From assembly GCA_002732675.1 (NCBI GenBank), contig NVRR01000230.1, forward strand, positions 1 to 5,273: a stretch of DNA of 5,273 bases, read 5' to 3'. The notes beneath the pieces were generated by a model. That model made no database searches. It had not been told where the DNA came from and worked only from the letters and a program-made list of their open reading frames with translations. Both the position numbers and the translations under genes were made by a program. Source of the stretch: Sneathiella sp. GTDB taxonomy: Bacteria; Pseudomonadota; Alphaproteobacteria; Sneathiellales; Sneathiellaceae. Positions 1-5,273 of this stretch are shown here, piece after piece. How positions within the stretch are numbered: position 1 is the stretch's first letter; each line of letters opens with the position of its first letter.

Positions 1-77
1 ATATACGCCTGACAACGACAACCACCAAAATCTTTTTCTTTCTCATCACAAGAACGACAAGGTTCTGTCATCCAGCC
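1..77 (-). other. Foreign-looking segment resembling the 3' part of pqqE, with the junction near 69-77
   Basis: Read on the minus strand in the frame of the 134-start gene, this stretch gives WMTEPCRSC, then six mostly charged residues (DEKEKD), then FGGCRCQAY. In PqqE the CxxCx5D motif supplies the Cys and Asp ligands of an auxiliary Fe-S cluster in the SPASM domain, and the following GGCRCQA is also strongly conserved. The wording and AT-leaning codons remind me of Acinetobacter PqqE, but this is recollection and not a search. The change from sulfatase to PqqE falls around the codons for G20, W21 and M22. The bases GGCTGGATG there could belong to either side, so the break cannot be placed exactly. 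The rest of pqqE would lie beyond the left edge. Confidence 0.6.
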
Positions 78-134
78 GAGGCAATCAGCGCGCCATTGAT
101 CGAGCGTTACGAAAAGGATATTTGGTTTCTGCAT
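1..134 (-). CDS. Partial chimeric gene: sulfatase-family N-terminus joined in frame to a PqqE C-terminal segment
   Basis: The frame opens at an ATG (134-132) and is still open after 44 codons at the left edge. The start is well supported: a GAGGGAGGGG ribosome binding site (149-140) lies 5 nt upstream. Residues 1-20 read [20 protein letters not shown], the classic first strand of the sulfatase/alkaline-phosphatase superfamily, closest to arylsulfatases and phosphonate monoester hydrolases; D12 would be a metal ligand. A genuine sulfatase would continue for several hundred residues to a CxPSR-type active site. Instead, residues 21-44 carry C26, C29, D35, C39 and C41 in a CxxCx5DFGGCRC pattern, the auxiliary iron-sulfur cluster region near the C-terminus of the radical-SAM enzyme PqqE. 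The second part uses mostly T-ending codons (TGT, CGT, GGT), unlike the first. The two parts belong to unrelated proteins, so a working fusion is unlikely. Both identifications are from memory of family motifs. Confidence 0.7.
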   Translation of the reverse strand, partial: MQKPNILFVTLDQWRADCLGWMTEPCRSCDEKEKDFGGCRCQAY

Positions 135-139
135 CTGAT

Positions 140-149
140 CCCCTCCCTC
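140..149 (-). promoter_or_regulatory. Strong ribosome binding site fixing the start of the sulfatase-like gene
   Basis: The minus strand reads GAGGGAGGGG, ending 5 nt before the ATG at 134. This near-ideal Shine-Dalgarno sequence shows that the sulfatase-like reading frame is a real gene start even though only 20 family-like codons follow. The 69-base gap between this ATG and the pqiC stop contains no convincing terminator (only a 4-bp CCCG/CGGG stem with no T tract), so read-through from the pqi operon is possible. Confidence 0.6.
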
Positions 150-203
150 ATGACCGCCAACTTGCCCGCTCTGTCAACGGGGTACAGGAGAACTATGACA
201 TTA

Positions 204-812
204 CTATTTACCTGCTTGCTGAACAGAGGCCGCCAGATCCACCGCCATACGCCCCAGCAACTCACTTAACGCGTCGACATAGCTGTTGTAATTCCCTGCA
301 CTTGATGGGGTTTCATATTCTTTTGCATTTCGCAAAAGGATCTGACCGTCAGTTAGTCGCCTGACATGCCAACGGGCGGACAAATAGGCGCGGCCGTCAT
401 CCGATTGGGTAATGTCAACAATCTCGACAGCGATCTGAAGGGATTCCTCGTCGGGCCTAAAATCCGCAGGATAGGGAAAGACTTTCTTCTCTCCAATCAG
501 TGTCGCGACATTGCCACTCAGCACCCGTTTTATACCATCGCCCAACGGCTCCGCCCAGTGATCGAAATCCGCCACCGTTATTTTTGACCCTGACCCGAAC
601 GTCACGATCTGGGCGCGATCTGCATATCCCGGTATCTGGACCGGGCCAACGCCGACGTTAATTTCGGGATTGAGGTTGGAGATTTCCGGCGGCGGTGTCA
701 GGTCGCCCGTTGTTTTCAGGACATAGAAATTTGTCGGCATGGATGGCCCGACAATCCCCGAACAGGCCGTCACGGCGAAAGCCAGACAGACGAATGCCAT
801 AAATTTTTTCAT
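204..812 (-). CDS. pqiC: PqiC-like outer-membrane lipoprotein (ABC-type transport auxiliary lipoprotein family)
   Basis: This 202-residue protein starts with a short lipoprotein signal peptide: MKK, a hydrophobic stretch to residue 16, and a lipobox V14-T15-A16-C17. Cleavage would leave lipidated C17 followed by Ser, not Asp, which in enterobacterial rules favours sorting to the outer membrane. The mature N-terminus has the FYVL strand (about residues 29-32) typical of the PqiC/DUF330 family, and the length is close to the roughly 190 residues of E. coli PqiC. The known family role is to anchor or cap the periplasmic PqiB tunnel at the outer membrane during lipid transport. A GGAG at 824-821, 8 nt before the ATG, supports the start. 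The gene begins 31 bases after pqiB and ends the recognisable pqi operon; its stop is TAG (206-204). Its position behind pqiAB adds strong support to the family call. Confidence 0.88.
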   Translation of the reverse strand: MKKFMAFVCLAFAVTACSGIVGPSMPTNFYVLKTTGDLTPPPEISNLNPEINVGVGPVQIPGYADRAQIVTFGSGSKITVADFDHWAEPLGDGIKRVLSGNVATLIGEKKVFPYPADFRPDEESLQIAVEIVDITQSDDGRAYLSARWHVRRLTDGQILLRNAKEYETPSSAGNYNSYVDALSELLGRMAVDLAASVQQAGK

Positions 813-843
813 GCTTCGTTCTCCAATACTCTGCTTTCCCGTC

Positions 844-2553
844 TCATCTTTTACCGCTGATCAGCGAGCTCGGGTTTCGTTCCAGAAAATCCGCAAGACC
901 GCGCACCGCCCGGCTGGCTGCGGCCAGTTCCTGCAGCATCACCGTCAAGTCATACTTAAGTGGCGATCCGTCGGCAATCAGACTGTTGGCATTGCTGAAC
1001 AGACGTTGCGCTGCAACCAGAGTGGCATCGACCTTTTTCACTGCGCCCCGCGTCTCGTCCAGGGTCATGTTAAACCCGGGCAATGTTTCCGAGCTGACAT
1101 TCTTGGCAATGACCTGAACCGATACTGCCAGTTTGGTATATTCCTTGATCATCGCTTGCAGGTCGCCGGAATTTATAAATTTATCAATGCCTTCGACGGT
1201 ATTTGTCAGGCTGATACCAAGCTCATCAATAGGAATTTTTTCAAATTTTGCCACCAGTTGAGCGACGGAATTGGTGATTTCATCGATATCCGTTGGGACC
1301 GTCGGAATTTCCGGATACTTTTTACTTTTGGCGACATATACGGCCGGTTTGTCCGGGATCAGATCAAGATCGATAATCAACTGGCCTGTCAGGAAGTTAG
1401 ATGATTTCAATTTGCCCTTCAAACCGCGATGAATGAGGCCACTGACAACCTGTCGCCGAAGCTTGCCAGCCTCAACCACCGACAGGATTTTAGTGCCGTC
1501 GTCGGTTAAATTAATGCGTTGCGGTTCAATCTCAATCAGGACGGGGATGTAATATTTTTTGTTTTCTTCATCGATTTCGAGGGCAATATTTCGAACACCA
1601 CCAATCTTTATCCCTTTGAATTCCACTGACGCGCCAACCGCTAGCCCACTGACCGAGCCATCAAAATACATAATATAGACAACTTTTTCTGTGTATTTGG
1701 CGTTATTTTTGGCCGCTACATTGTCATACAGCTTGAATTGGTGCCCTTTTTCCGCCTTGAAGGTATTTTCGTAAATCTTCAAAGTGTCAAATTCCACCGC
1801 GCCGGCAATCAACGACTGGAGTGATTCAGCACCGACCTCAACACCAGACGTAGAAACAGAAATATTCACACCGCCCGCGTTCCAAAAATTGGTCCCCTCC
1901 AGGACCAGTGCGTCAAATGGGGCTTTTACGAAGGCAAATAAATCGACCGCATGATTGTCTTTCGCCAGTTGATATCCAAGCACTTTACCAACCTGCAAGC
2001 CTTTATAAATAATAGGCGTTCCACGATCTATATTGCTGAGTTTACCGGTAGAGAGAATAAACTCTGTCCCCTTGTCATTGGACGTAATAACCGGCGGTGT
2101 GGCAAGGCCGTTAAATTGCTTCTTCTTCTCCCCGCCCTCGCCCGGATCAATTTCAATGAACGAACCTGAAAGGATGGTCTGTAATCCGGTGATACCCTGA
2201 AGTCCAATTTTTGGCGATACAATCCAGAACCGTGCCGTTTCCGTCAGGTATTTATCAGCAACCTTATCAACTTCGACGACCAGGCTCACCCCCTTGTCAT
2301 CATCCAGAATGTCGATACGGCTTAATTGCCCAATATTAACGTCTTTATATTTCAGCAGGGTTTTCCCCGGCTCCATACCTTCCGCATTTTCAAAGGTGAT
2401 AGAAATCTCTTGCCCTTTCTCGACAAAGGTTTTGACGATCAGAAAGGCGGCGACGCCAAGCGCAATGATCGGCACCAGCCAGATACTCATCAGACTCGCG
2501 TAGCCGCGCCGGACTTTCGCCTTAGGCGGTTCCTGGTTATCAGTTTCTGTCAT
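844..2553 (-). CDS. pqiB: PqiB-like MCE (MlaD-domain) periplasmic lipid-transport protein
   Basis: The 569-residue product has a basic, Pro/Lys-rich cytoplasmic N-terminus, one membrane segment (about 21-42) and three MCE/MlaD domains. The first begins near residue 48 (ISITFENAEGMEPGKT, then KYKDVNIGQL), the second near 160 (IIYKGLQVGKV) and the third near 290 (VEFKGIKIGGV). A long, probably helical tail of about 140 residues follows. E. coli PqiB (about 546 residues) has the same plan and forms stacked hexameric MCE rings plus a helical needle spanning the periplasm. The role inferred here is moving phospholipid or other lipid between inner and outer membranes. I chose the ATG at 2553 over the in-frame ATG at 2571 because GAGG (2564-2561) lies 7 nt before it and the longer start has poor spacing. 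The gene overlaps the end of the preceding PqiA-like gene by 14 bases, which suggests translational coupling. It is intact. Confidence 0.92.
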   Translation of the reverse strand: MTETDNQEPPKAKVRRGYASLMSIWLVPIIALGVAAFLIVKTFVEKGQEISITFENAEGMEPGKTLLKYKDVNIGQLSRIDILDDDKGVSLVVEVDKVADKYLTETARFWIVSPKIGLQGITGLQTILSGSFIEIDPGEGGEKKKQFNGLATPPVITSNDKGTEFILSTGKLSNIDRGTPIIYKGLQVGKVLGYQLAKDNHAVDLFAFVKAPFDALVLEGTNFWNAGGVNISVSTSGVEVGAESLQSLIAGAVEFDTLKIYENTFKAEKGHQFKLYDNVAAKNNAKYTEKVVYIMYFDGSVSGLAVGASVEFKGIKIGGVRNIALEIDEENKKYYIPVLIEIEPQRINLTDDGTKILSVVEAGKLRRQVVSGLIHRGLKGKLKSSNFLTGQLIIDLDLIPDKPAVYVAKSKKYPEIPTVPTDIDEITNSVAQLVAKFEKIPIDELGISLTNTVEGIDKFINSGDLQAMIKEYTKLAVSVQVIAKNVSSETLPGFNMTLDETRGAVKKVDATLVAAQRLFSNANSLIADGSPLKYDLTVMLQELAAASRAVRGLADFLERNPSSLISGKR

Positions 2554-3181
2554 CTTCTTCCCTCGAAACATCCCAAATCAAACGCGGATCAAAGGCCATA
2601 GCGGCAAACATAGTGATAATCACCACCGCCGCAAACGCAATCGCCCCGGGCCCAGCCGTCACGGTGGCTATGGACTGGAGTTTTACCAACGCAATTAAAA
2701 TTGAAATCATAAATATATCAATCATCGACCAGCGCCCAACAAATTCTGTAAAGCGGTACAGCACCGATCGTTGCCTGAGTGCGCGCGTTTTCTTCATCCG
2801 GACAGAAAGGACAAGAAAAAGCAAAGCAACGATCTTGAAAATCGGGACTAATACGCTGGCGACGAACACGATAACGGCGATCGTCCACTGCCCTCCCTGA
2901 GCCAATTCGATGACACCTCCCATAATTGTGTTCGTGGTCGCCTTGCCAAAGGAAACCAAGGTCAATACGGGATAAATATTTGCCGGGACATAAAATATTG
3001 CCGCTGCAATCAATAGCGCCAGGGTCCGGTTCAGGCTATTGGGTTTGCGGCTATGAAGCCTCGCATCACATCTTGGGCAATGCGCAGAATGAGCAGTAAT
3101 ATAGTCTGTGGACACAAGCAGTCCGCATATATGGCACGACATTGCATTCATGGACTGGGCTGTGGGCGCCAATACAGTCAT
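2540..3181 (-). CDS. pqiA: PqiA-like inner-membrane protein, second (C-terminal-type) half
   Basis: This is a 213-residue membrane protein with a zinc-ribbon-like cytoplasmic N-terminus (C16-x2-C19 and C35-x2-C38) followed by four likely membrane segments at about 54-75, 100-127, 151-168 and 176-197. Family hallmarks are PANIYP (about 66-71), VFVASVLVP (about 105-113), WSMIDIF (about 151-157) and the terminal FDPRLIWD (about 197-204). It corresponds to one half of the roughly 417-residue duplicated E. coli PqiA, so the whole protein here is encoded as two genes. PqiA is the integral inner-membrane partner of PqiB and is thought to feed lipid to, or receive it from, the MCE tunnel. The ATG at 3181 is preferred over an upstream TTG at 3208 because AAGGAG (3195-3190) sits 8 nt before it. 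The ATG overlaps the TGA of the upstream gene as ATGA, a typical coupled arrangement. The two halves are probable heteromeric partners. Confidence 0.88.
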   Translation of the reverse strand: MTVLAPTAQSMNAMSCHICGLLVSTDYITAHSAHCPRCDARLHSRKPNSLNRTLALLIAAAIFYVPANIYPVLTLVSFGKATTNTIMGGVIELAQGGQWTIAVIVFVASVLVPIFKIVALLFLVLSVRMKKTRALRQRSVLYRFTEFVGRWSMIDIFMISILIALVKLQSIATVTAGPGAIAFAAVVIITMFAAMAFDPRLIWDVSREEDDRN

Positions 3182-3798
3182 GCTTTGAGCTCCTTCAAAC
3201 GCCGCCAAATAGCCGAGTCGTCCAGGGTCATATAGGCCATGACCACAGCCGCGACCATCAGAACAAAAGCAACCAGTGACAACCCGACGCTCACATCGGC
3301 GAAATCACTCAGCTTCACAAAGGCGACAATGATGCCGAGAATAAAAATCTCCGACATGGCCCAAGGCTTAAGATGCGTCAGCAGCCGTATTTGCACTTTG
3401 ACATTGGTCGGCGCTATATTCAGCCGCATCGGCAGTAATACACTGATCAAAACGATCAGCACCATCAGTGGCGCAACGATACTGGCGACAAACACCACAA
3501 GACCGAGTTCCCAATACCCGGCGTCCATAAATGCAATAGCACCGTCAATCAACCGGTTTGACTGTGATTGGCCGTCCAACTCAAAAGTGAGCAAGGGAAA
3601 CATATTGGCAAGAATAAAGAAGAATAGCCCCGTGATCGCGAAAGCCAGCGAACGGTCCAGGCTATTACGATGCCGTACATACAACAGGGATCCACATCGG
3701 ATACAATGCCCCTGCTCTCCGTCCTCGATTTCCGGCACCGAATGAACAAGGTCGCATTCCGGACAGGCAACCAACGCCTCCGTATACCCTGCGGCCAT
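3178..3798 (-). CDS. pqiA: PqiA-like inner-membrane protein, first (N-terminal-type) half
   Basis: The 206-residue product has the same plan as its downstream neighbour: two CxxC knuckles (C12/C15 and C32/C35) in a short cytoplasmic zinc-ribbon-like region, the NSLDRSLAF entry to membrane segment 1 (about 51-71), and further segments near 98-122, 148-163 and 172-190. The family block VVFVASIVAP is followed by a polar WAMSEIFILG stretch (about 146-155). It is the first gene of the pqi operon and overlaps the second PqiA-like gene by 4 bases. The frame is open from a GTG at 3831, which would add 11 residues. I prefer the ATG at 3798 because a GAGA-type ribosome binding site lies about 8 nt upstream and the extension resembles no family N-terminus I know. 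In E. coli, pqi is induced by paraquat through SoxRS; nothing in this sequence shows such control here. Confidence 0.85.
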   Translation of the reverse strand: MAAGYTEALVACPECDLVHSVPEIEDGEQGHCIRCGSLLYVRHRNSLDRSLAFAITGLFFFILANMFPLLTFELDGQSQSNRLIDGAIAFMDAGYWELGLVVFVASIVAPLMVLIVLISVLLPMRLNIAPTNVKVQIRLLTHLKPWAMSEIFILGIIVAFVKLSDFADVSVGLSLVAFVLMVAAVVMAYMTLDDSAIWRRLKELKA

Positions 3799-3889
3799 TA
3801 CATCATTCTCGATCGCAGCACCCTCCCCCACAAAACAACACGCAACTTAACACCTATGTCTCAATCTCATCTGTACATAGCCAAAATTA

Positions 3890-3918
3890 ACTTTAGTTCC
3901 CTCGTGCCCACCATTCAA
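3890..3918 (-). promoter_or_regulatory. Candidate sigma-70-type promoter of the pqi operon
   Basis: On the minus strand TTGAAT (3918-3913) and TAAAGT (3895-3890) are separated by exactly 17 bases. Each matches the sigma-70 consensus at 4 of 6 positions. The predicted start of transcription near 3883 leaves an 80-90 base leader before the pqiA ATG at 3798. An imperfect dyad (3920-3934, centred on TTCGAA) lies directly upstream of the -35 element and could be a protein-binding site. This is a pattern match only. Confidence 0.35.
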
Positions 3919-3962
3919 CGGAATTCGAAAATCCTTTCGCAGGCCGTAGGATCAGTCAGCAT

Positions 3963-3991
3963 TTGGAAAAACGAAAGACCTACATTAAAAT
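3963..3991 (+). promoter_or_regulatory. Candidate sigma-70-type promoter of cysDN
   Basis: TTGGAA (3963-3968) and TAAAAT (3986-3991) are separated by 17 bases and match the consensus at 4 and 5 of 6 positions. Transcription would begin near 3998, giving an untranslated leader of about 185 bases before cysD. The region from here to about 4130 is very AT-rich and has other TATAAT-like sequences (4034-4039, 4056-4061) with poorer -35 partners, so the true start could lie closer to the gene. Confidence 0.3.
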
Positions 3992-4045
3992 GCGAGAAAC
4001 GTTGCTATTGAAATGTGATAAATGCCGTATACTTATAATTTAACA

Positions 4046-4084
4046 GTAAAATTAATATAATATCGGTATTTTACATTTTTTTTT
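4046..4084 (+). terminator. Weak terminator-like inverted repeat with nine-T tract in the cysD leader
   Basis: GTAAAAT (4046-4052) and ATTTTAC (4068-4074) are perfect 7-base inverted repeats around a 15-base loop. After one A they are followed by nine T residues (4076-4084). The shape resembles an intrinsic terminator or attenuator read toward cysD, but the stem has only one G-C pair and would be weak. It lies about 100 bases before cysD. No complete plus-strand gene ends upstream within the window, so simple gene-end termination is not an obvious role; it may be chance in AT-rich DNA. Confidence 0.2.
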
Positions 4085-4185
4085 GTTTAATAGGGTTGTT
4101 TGAGCTTGTTATACCCTTAAATATTCGGTAAGCCCTTGCGCACTAGATATGCCCGAACAGGCGTTTGAAGCAGAAACGAGACATG

Positions 4186-5094
4186 ATGGACAGCACGCGA
4201 TTAACACATCTTCGCCAGTTGGAAGCTGAAAGCATCCATATTTTCCGGGAAGTTGTTTCTGAGTTTGAAAAGCCGGTCATGTTGTACTCCATCGGTAAGG
4301 ATTCTGCTGTGCTGCTGCATCTGGCGCGCAAGGCCTTTTATCCATCGCCCATCCCGTTTCCGCTTCTGCATGTCGATACCACCTGGAAGTTCAAGGAAAT
4401 GATCGACTTTCGGGAAAAAATGATACGGAAATATGATCTGAAATTGTTGGTTCATATTAATCAGGAAGGCGTGCAGCGCGGCATCGGCCCCTTCAGCCAT
4501 GGTTCCGCCCTACATACGGATATTATGAAGACTGAGGCGCTCAAGCAGGCGCTCGACAAGTATAAATTCGATGCGGCCTTTGGCGGTGCCCGGCGAGATG
4601 AAGAGGCCTCCCGTGCCAAGGAGCGGGTTTTTTCCTTTCGAACTGAAAATCATCGCTGGGATCCCAAGAACCAGCGCCCGGAGCTGTGGAACCTCTACAA
4701 TGGCCGCGTTCGCAAGGGCGAAAGCATCCGTGCCTTCCCCCTCTCCAACTGGACGGAGCTGGATATCTGGCAATATATTTATATGGAAGATATTCCCATT
4801 GTGCCGCTCTACTTCGCCAAGGAACGCCCGGTGGTGGAGCGCGACGGCATGTTGCTGATGGTCGATGATGACCGCCTGCCGCTGGAACCAAACGAAACAC
4901 CGATGATGAAGTCCATCCGCTTTCGGACTTTGGGCTGCTACCCTCTGACGGGTGCCGTCGAATCCACGGCTTCTAGCTTACCGGAAATAATCCAGGAAAT
5001 GCTGGTGGCGCGGACATCCGAGCGCCAGGGGCGCATGATCGACAAGGATCAGGCGGGCTCCATGGAGAAGAAAAAACAGGAAGGGTATTTCTAA
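4186..5094 (+). CDS. cysD: Sulfate adenylyltransferase subunit 2 (ATP sulfurylase small subunit)
   Basis: CysD is the catalytic subunit of the bacterial CysDN ATP sulfurylase, which converts sulfate and ATP to adenosine 5'-phosphosulfate and pyrophosphate in cytoplasmic sulfate assimilation. The 302-residue product matches the length of E. coli CysD and begins [20 protein letters not shown], the family N-terminus. The PP-loop SIGKDS (35-40) binds [11 protein letters not shown] (62-69), the invariant [15 protein letters not shown] block (133-147), the [16 protein letters not shown] block and the terminal [15 protein letters not shown] tail are all present, so the gene looks intact and functional. 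Three in-frame starts exist: TTG 4165, ATG 4183 and ATG 4186. The last aligns exactly with the family N-terminus and is 5 nt from a weak CGAG; ATG 4183 would add one Met. The stop overlaps the start of cysN (TAATG), so the two subunits are coupled. Confidence 0.97.
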   Translation: MDSTRLTHLRQLEAESIHIFREVVSEFEKPVMLYSIGKDSAVLLHLARKAFYPSPIPFPLLHVDTTWKFKEMIDFREKMIRKYDLKLLVHINQEGVQRGIGPFSHGSALHTDIMKTEALKQALDKYKFDAAFGGARRDEEASRAKERVFSFRTENHRWDPKNQRPELWNLYNGRVRKGESIRAFPLSNWTELDIWQYIYMEDIPIVPLYFAKERPVVERDGMLLMVDDDRLPLEPNETPMMKSIRFRTLGCYPLTGAVESTASSLPEIIQEMLVARTSERQGRMIDKDQAGSMEKKKQEGYF

Positions 5095-5273
5095 TGAACG
5101 CCACACCTGAAATCACTCGCCAGGAAATCGATGACTATCTCAAAAGCCAGGAGAAGAAGGATCTGCTGCGCTTTATTACCTGCGGCAGCGTTGACGACGG
5201 AAAAAGTACCTTTATCGGCCGCCTCCTCTGGGATTCGAAACTATTGTTCGAAGATCAACTTGCAACCCTGACC
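5094..5273 (+). CDS. cysN: Sulfate adenylyltransferase subunit 1 (GTPase subunit), N-terminal part, cut by the window end
   Basis: CysN is the regulatory GTPase subunit of ATP sulfurylase; GTP hydrolysis drives the otherwise unfavourable formation of adenosine 5'-phosphosulfate by CysD. Only the first 60 codons are in the window. They contain the conserved lead-in [19 protein letters not shown], in which GSVDDGKS (31-38) is the P-loop of translation-factor-type GTPases, then [17 protein letters not shown], a CysN signature covering the start of switch I. The ATG shares its A with the last base of the cysD TAA stop (TAATG), so translation is probably coupled; an AGGAAGG-like purine run inside the end of cysD can serve as the ribosome binding site. 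The remainder lies beyond the right edge, so I cannot tell whether it is fused to an APS kinase (CysC) domain, as in many proteobacteria. Confidence 0.96.
   Translation, partial: MNATPEITRQEIDDYLKSQEKKDLLRFITCGSVDDGKSTFIGRLLWDSKLLFEDQLATLT

Larger units (their letters stand above)
3799..4185. other. Divergent intergenic region between pqi and cysDN
   Basis: This stretch of almost 390 bases separates the leftward pqi operon from the rightward cysDN operon. No convincing protein gene was found in it. The left part (to about 3960) has ordinary composition and carries the pqi promoter candidate. The right part, especially 3980-4130, is strongly AT-rich and holds the cysD promoter candidate, the inverted repeat with T tract, and two similar short words, ATATCGGTA (4060-4068) and ATATTCGGTA (4121-4130). 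I recognise no riboswitch, such as a SAM type, in the leader. Confidence 0.6.

Noticed and set aside
149..177. TTGACA on the minus strand (177-172) as a separate promoter for the sulfatase-like gene.
   Set aside because: No acceptable -10 sequence lies 16-18 bases downstream; the bases there (GTCATG) match poorly.
164..182. CCCG/CGGG stem between pqiC and the sulfatase-like gene as a terminator.
   Set aside because: The stem is only four base pairs with a nine-base loop and no following T tract.
739..1404. A long plus-strand open frame (221 codons) antisense to pqiB and pqiC.
   Set aside because: It lies opposite well-supported genes, has no recognisable family sequence and no supporting start context. 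It is a by-product of coding on the other strand.
2540..3798. Frameshifted or broken single pqiA gene.
   Set aside because: Each half has a complete family architecture, its own start and its own ribosome binding site. The ATGA overlap is a normal operon junction.
3178..3831. The GTG at 3831 as the start of the first PqiA-like gene.
   Set aside because: The 11 extra residues resemble no PqiA N-terminus I know and lack an upstream ribosome binding site. The ATG at 3798 fits better, although the longer form cannot be excluded.
3990..4043. A 17-codon plus-strand frame with two Cys codons (contains KCDKC) just before the inverted repeat upstream of cysD, resembling a cysteine leader peptide.
   Set aside because: It has no clear ribosome binding site, and the best promoter candidate would start transcription near 3998, inside the frame. 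Two Cys codons in 17 are not enough to claim attenuation.

Overview
The window looks like chromosomal DNA of a Gram-negative proteobacterium. It encodes an inner-membrane/periplasm/outer-membrane lipid-transport system (Pqi) and the start of an assimilatory sulfate-reduction operon (cysDN). Split PqiA proteins, moderate GC and codon use would suit an alphaproteobacterium, but this placement is an inference and not firm.

Layout, left to right. Positions 1-134 (minus strand) hold the beginning of a gene that runs off the left edge. It has a strong ribosome binding site and an N-terminus typical of sulfatases and phosphonate monoester hydrolases. After about 20 codons the same frame changes into the C-terminal SPASM-cluster segment of the PQQ-biosynthesis enzyme PqqE, with different codon use. 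This in-frame chimera is the oddest thing in the window, and an assembly or amplification join is the first explanation to exclude. Positions 204-3798 (minus strand) hold a compact four-gene operon, transcribed right to left: two half-size PqiA-like membrane proteins, a three-MCE-domain PqiB, and a PqiC lipoprotein. The first three genes overlap and are probably translationally coupled. Together they would build a tunnel for lipid traffic across the periplasm.

Positions 3799-4185 form a divergent intergenic region. The half next to pqi contains a reasonable sigma-70-like promoter on the minus strand. The half next to cysD is very AT-rich, with a plus-strand promoter candidate and a weak inverted repeat followed by nine T residues. 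Positions 4186-5094 (plus strand) encode CysD. The start codon of cysN overlaps the last base of the cysD stop codon, and cysN runs off the right edge after 60 codons, just past its P-loop. CysD and CysN form ATP sulfurylase, which makes adenosine 5'-phosphosulfate from sulfate and ATP.

No tRNA, rRNA, CRISPR array, insertion sequence or attachment site was seen. Apart from the chimeric left end, the gene content is conventional. I found no convincing new multi-gene system.
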